DNA of 16,925 nucleotides from the NCBI GenBank assembly GCA_001873945.1, contig MNYI01000089.1, positions 1 through 16,925 of the forward strand, in the 5' to 3' direction. Positions 14,357 through 16,925 of this stretch are shown piece after piece. The translations under genes were made by a program, and so were the position numbers. Under the pieces are notes generated by a model, which saw only the letters and a list, made by a program, of their open reading frames with translations, made no database searches and was not told the origin of the DNA. How positions within the stretch are numbered: the first letter of the stretch is position 1; the number at the start of each line of letters is the position of its first letter. Source of the stretch: Candidatus Desantisbacteria bacterium CG2_30_40_21 (lineage in GTDB: Bacteria > UBA9089 > CG2-30-40-21).

Positions 14357-15904
14357 ATGAAAAGATTGCCAATAGGAATTCAAACATTTAGTGAAATAAT
14401 TAACGAAAATTATTGTTATGTAGACAAGACGAGGATAATATACGAACTCATAAACAATGGCAAATACTTCTTTCTATCCCGTCCGAGAAGATTTGGTAAG
14501 TCATTGTTAATAGACACGCTCAAGGATTTATTTGAGGGCAGAGAAGAATTATTTAAAGGCTTATGGCTTGAGAACAAATGGCTATGGAATAAAAAATATC
14601 CAGCCATAAAAATATCTTTTGGTGGAGGAGTAAGGAATACAGATGAATTGGATATTGTCATAAAAAATCAATTTAAAAATATTTACGAAGATTACGAGCT
14701 CAAAGACTATGAAATAACCTTAAGCAATGTTATGTTTTTAAGTTTAATAAGAAAACTCTATAAGGAATATAATAGTCAAGTTGTAATATTAATAGACGAA
14801 TATGATAAGCCGATATTAGATAATATTACTGATAAAGATAAAGCAACTGCGATTAGAGAAGACTTAAAAGATTTATATTCGGTATTAAAAGAAGCTGATG
14901 CGTATATTAAATTTTGTTTTATAACAGGGGTATCTAAATTTTCTAAGGTATCCTTATTCTCTGGACTTAATAATTTATGGGATATAACCTTAGATGAGCG
15001 ATTTGCAACAATCTGTGGCTATACTCAGAATGATTTAGAGACAGTATTCATGGAATACTTAGTAGGTGTAGATTTAGAGAAGGTAAAATTGTGGTACAAC
15101 GGATACTCATGGCTTGGGGAGGGTGTATATAATCCATTTGACATTTTATTGTTTTTAGGTAGTGCAAGTAGAGAGTTTAAGAATTATTGGTTTGAAACAG
15201 GGAGTCCGACATTTTTATTAAAGCTATTGAAAGAAAGGAAGTATTATCTGCCTGAGCTTGAAAGGATAAGGGCAGGTGAATCGTTGATAGGTTCATTTGA
15301 TGTAGATTACATAGAGTCTGCTGCATTATTATTCCAAACAGGATATCTTACGATAAAAGGTAAAAGGCAAACAGGAGCAAAGATAGAATATGAATTAACA
15401 TATCCAAACTTAGAGGTAAAAAGTTCCTTAAATGATTATTTGCTGTTTTACTTGAATAAGGATGCACAGACTAAAGAGAATACACAATCAAATGTTTATG
15501 ATGCCATAGAGAAATTAAACTTTGAGTCATTAAAAGACGCATTCTTCAGACTTTTTGCCGCCATACCCTACGAATGGTACATAAAGAATGAATTGGACAA
15601 ATATGAAGGCTATTATGCCTCAATATTTTATGCAGTGTTTGCTTCACTTGGATATGATTTAAGGGTAGAAGAATCTACTAATCATGGCAGGATTGATATG
15701 GTGATAAAAACCGATAAGGTAGTGATAATATTTGAGTTTAAGGTCATAGATAAAGAAAGTGAGCAAAACACCGCATTAGAGCAGATAAAGGATAAAAGAT
15801 ATTATGAAAAATACTTAAATTCAGGCAAGGACATATATCTGGTAGGGATAGAGTTTTCAAAGTCAGAGAGAAATATAGTAAGATTTGACTGGGAAAGAAG
15901 ATGA
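14357..15904 (+). CDS. AAA-ATPase-like protein with PD-(D/E)XK nuclease domain, copy 2
   Basis: A 515-residue paralog of the preceding gene with the same order of motifs: LPIGIQTFSEIINENYCYVD, P-loop RPRRFGKS (42-49), Walker B VILIDEYDKP (Asp147), and nuclease residues Asp447 (GRID), Glu460 and Lys462 (FEFK). All key residues are kept, so both copies look functional. The copies differ most in the segment after the P-loop domain (residues about 85-135) and in a region around residues 355-385, while 14969-15186 is almost identical in DNA. GGAG at 14347-14350 supports the ATG. Its stop overlaps the ATG of the next small frame (ATGA). Function is unknown; multi-copy presence fits a mobile or conflict-related family, which is inference. 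Confidence 0.85.
   Translation: MKRLPIGIQTFSEIINENYCYVDKTRIIYELINNGKYFFLSRPRRFGKSLLIDTLKDLFEGREELFKGLWLENKWLWNKKYPAIKISFGGGVRNTDELDIVIKNQFKNIYEDYELKDYEITLSNVMFLSLIRKLYKEYNSQVVILIDEYDKPILDNITDKDKATAIREDLKDLYSVLKEADAYIKFCFITGVSKFSKVSLFSGLNNLWDITLDERFATICGYTQNDLETVFMEYLVGVDLEKVKLWYNGYSWLGEGVYNPFDILLFLGSASREFKNYWFETGSPTFLLKLLKERKYYLPELERIRAGESLIGSFDVDYIESAALLFQTGYLTIKGKRQTGAKIEYELTYPNLEVKSSLNDYLLFYLNKDAQTKENTQSNVYDAIEKLNFESLKDAFFRLFAAIPYEWYIKNELDKYEGYYASIFYAVFASLGYDLRVEESTNHGRIDMVIKTDKVVIIFEFKVIDKESEQNTALEQIKDKRYYEKYLNSGKDIYLVGIEFSKSERNIVRFDWERR
14969..15186 (+). repeat. Near-identical tract shared with the tandem paralog (copy 2)
   Basis: Partner of 13272-13489: same 218-base length with 5 differences, three of them clustered around the residues following 'GYTQ'. 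Other short blocks are also identical, for example 15759-15794 with 14087-14122 (36 bases), so the genes are a mosaic of converged and diverged segments. Confidence 0.85.
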
Positions 15905-16236
15905 AAAAAATGCAAAAGAATATATTATTATGGATGATTGGTGTAGTTTTGTTGGTTGGTGTGCCAACACTAAGCTATGCTGCAACAGGGACAAGCGGAA
16001 CAACAGCAGGGTAGAAGATTGTCAGTGGTGGTGATGCTGGTGATGCTGGCATTGCAGATATGGCTGGTGATGTTGTAGCCTAATAGGCTCTATGATGATT
16101 TGTGTGGGCACCTAAATTAGAGCAGGAAGTGAACGGATTACAAGGGACAAAGGCATGTGATATTTTATTAAGAAAAGCAGTAACCGTTTCATCCATAGAG
16201 GAATTTAATGGGCTTTTGGAAAAGATGAAACAATAG
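15901..16236 (+). pseudogene. Decayed gene for a small secreted protein
   Basis: ATG 15901 overlaps the previous stop (ATGA) and opens a clear signal peptide: MKKMQKNILLWMIGVVLLVG, then VPTLSYA and ATGTSGTTAG, ending at TAG 16012. The same frame continues after the TAG with 22 codons (KIVSGGDAGDAG, then IADMAGDVVA) to TAA 16081. After further stops at 16084, 16093 and 16096 it reopens from 16099 and gives a protein-like segment (APKLEQEVNGLQ, CDILLRKAVTVSSIEEF, NGLLEKMKQ) to TAG 16234. One frame carrying three protein-like blocks broken by stops suggests a decayed secreted protein. The first 37 codons alone could still be a small exported peptide. I do not recognise the family. Confidence 0.5.
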
Positions 16237-16260
16237 TTGGGAGTCGTAAATAAAAAAAAC

Positions 16261-16289
16261 TTGCAATATATTCCCTTCTCTGCTATACT
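16261..16289 (+). promoter_or_regulatory. Sigma70-type promoter for the terminal coiled-coil gene
   Basis: TTGCAA (16261-16266), a 17-base spacer and TATACT (16284-16289) form a good promoter match, with transcription expected near 16296. The A-rich stretch just upstream (16251-16259) could act as an UP-like element. The next gene starts at 16489. Confidence 0.6.
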
Positions 16290-16488
16290 GATAGCATGTT
16301 AGAAAATGTTAAGTAGAAATGTCATTCTTTTGTGGCTACTAAGATAGAATTTGACTTGAGGGTGGGTAATGAAATAAAAAAAGAGGATAATTGAAAGAGA
16401 AGAAGAGTTTTGAGATTAATTCTGCTTTCGAGATCTGACCCCGGATCTCCCTAATTCAAGGTGTATCAAAAGAAGAGGTGAAGATAAG
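16290..16488 (+). other. Long untranslated leader without a recognised gene
   Basis: About 190 bases separate the predicted transcription start from the coiled-coil gene. I see only minimal frames (a 6-codon frame from ATG 16295, and ATG-AAA-TAA after a GGGTGGG at about 16370) and a small stem, gagatc (16430-16435) with gatctc (16444-16449). No known riboswitch is recognised. The region may be regulatory or simply remnant sequence. Confidence 0.35.
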
Positions 16489-16925
16489 ATGGCTATTTCA
16501 ATGGCAGTATATAATACTATAAGACAAATAGTTGATGAAAGAATAGATACCTTTAAGGAGCGAATAGAAGAGATAAGGGTTGAAAGAAAAGATTTTGATG
16601 AACTAAAGGGAGAGGTGACGAAATTAACCATAAGTGTTGATAGGCTTGCCGAGGCTCAAGCAGAAACAGGACAGAAGGTTGGAAGACTGGAAGAGAGTGT
16701 TGATAAGCTTGCTGTGGCTCAAGCAAAGACAGGACAGAAGGTTGGAAGACTGGAAGAGAGTGTTGATAAGCTTGCTGTGGCTCAAGCAAAGACAGAGCAA
16801 GCAATAAAACATCTATCAATTAATATTTCTGGATTGAGTGATACTATAGGGTTTGGGCTGGAGGATATTGCAAGGACAGTTGTGCCAGGCTATCTGGAAA
16901 GGCATGAGAATATTTACATAGAGGA
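16489..16925 (+). CDS. Coiled-coil protein resembling DUF3782-type PD-(D/E)XK proteins (3' end outside window)
   Basis: The 145 codons seen run open to the window edge, so the product is incomplete. Residues 1-50 are charged and helical (MAISMAVYNTIRQIVDERID, then FKERIEEIRVERKDFDELKG). Residues about 50-104 are tandem 21-residue repeats of pattern VDKLAVAQAKTGQKVGRLEES, three heptads each. A segment 'SGLSDTIGFGLEDIARTVVP' then 'GYLERHENIYIEE' follows. This layout, a coiled-coil N-terminus leading into 'GFGLED..R..VP.YLE...', resembles DUF3782-like proteins with a C-terminal nuclease-like fold, but that fold would lie outside the window. GAGGTG at 16475-16480 is a good ribosome binding site 8 bases from the ATG. 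Confidence 0.75.
   Translation, partial: MAISMAVYNTIRQIVDERIDTFKERIEEIRVERKDFDELKGEVTKLTISVDRLAEAQAETGQKVGRLEESVDKLAVAQAKTGQKVGRLEESVDKLAVAQAKTEQAIKHLSINISGLSDTIGFGLEDIARTVVPGYLERHENIYIE
16636..16794 (+). repeat. 63-bp in-frame tandem repeats
   Basis: Units at 16636-16698 and 16699-16761 are full 63-bp copies, and 16762-16794 is a partial copy identical to the first 33 bases of unit two. Each encodes 21 residues, exactly three heptads, so copy-number change would lengthen or shorten the coiled coil without breaking its register. Confidence 0.85.

Noticed and set aside
16553..16819. Leu/Ser/Gln-rich minus-strand frames
   Set aside because: They are antisense shadows of the 63-bp repeats; the + strand frame has a start, ribosome binding site and coherent coiled-coil protein.

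Overview
The window reads as a stretch of an AT-rich genome from a Gram-negative (diderm) bacterium. The envelope layout comes from the sequence: an outer-membrane secretin (PilQ), a pilus lipoprotein (PilP) and a polysaccharide cluster with CDP-sugar enzymes. Hairpin-rich short repeats, tandem AAA-ATPase/PD-(D/E)XK proteins and a toxin-antitoxin pair resemble genomes of uncultured candidate-phylum bacteria, but that placement is inference and I cannot name a phylum.

Layout, all genes on the + strand. (1) 1-399: no credible gene. It holds a 197-bp element with perfect 18-bp terminal inverted repeats and an internal palindrome, a second, weaker inverted repeat, and a small hairpin. (2) 400-5550: type IV pilus genes pilO, pilP and pilQ, then two prepilin-like proteins. 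pilM and pilN would normally precede pilO, and the 1-197 element lies where that boundary would be. A clean protein-like reading frame continues past the pilP stop in the +1 frame. (3) 5615-12520: a polysaccharide operon behind a good sigma70-type promoter. It encodes a Wzz-type chain-length protein, a WbqC-family protein, an initiating phosphoglycosyl transferase, RfbF, RfbG and RfbH. (4) 12521-16925: accessory region with two tandem AAA-ATPase-like/PD-(D/E)XK paralogs that share a near-identical internal tract, a decayed small secreted-protein gene, and the start of a coiled-coil protein with 21-residue repeats that runs off the window.

The pilus genes supply the inner-membrane alignment complex (PilO and PilP), the outer-membrane pore (PilQ) and two minor-pilin candidates. 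In the polysaccharide cluster the phosphoglycosyl transferase starts the lipid-linked glycan. RfbF, RfbG and RfbH convert glucose-1-phosphate to CDP-glucose, then CDP-4-keto-6-deoxyglucose, then the 3-deoxy intermediate of CDP-3,6-dideoxyhexoses. The Wzz-type protein sets chain length. The reductase partner of RfbH and the final ketoreductase or epimerase are not in the window.

The most unusual feature is between rfbG and rfbH. A 76-aa antitoxin-like gene overlaps the end of rfbG and is followed by one open frame that starts on TTG with a strong ribosome binding site. This frame encodes a complete-looking MazF/PemK-type toxin domain (residues 1-117) joined directly to a complete-looking RfbH (residues 118-554). 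A toxin-antitoxin pair has therefore become embedded in, and physically fused to, a sugar-biosynthesis operon.
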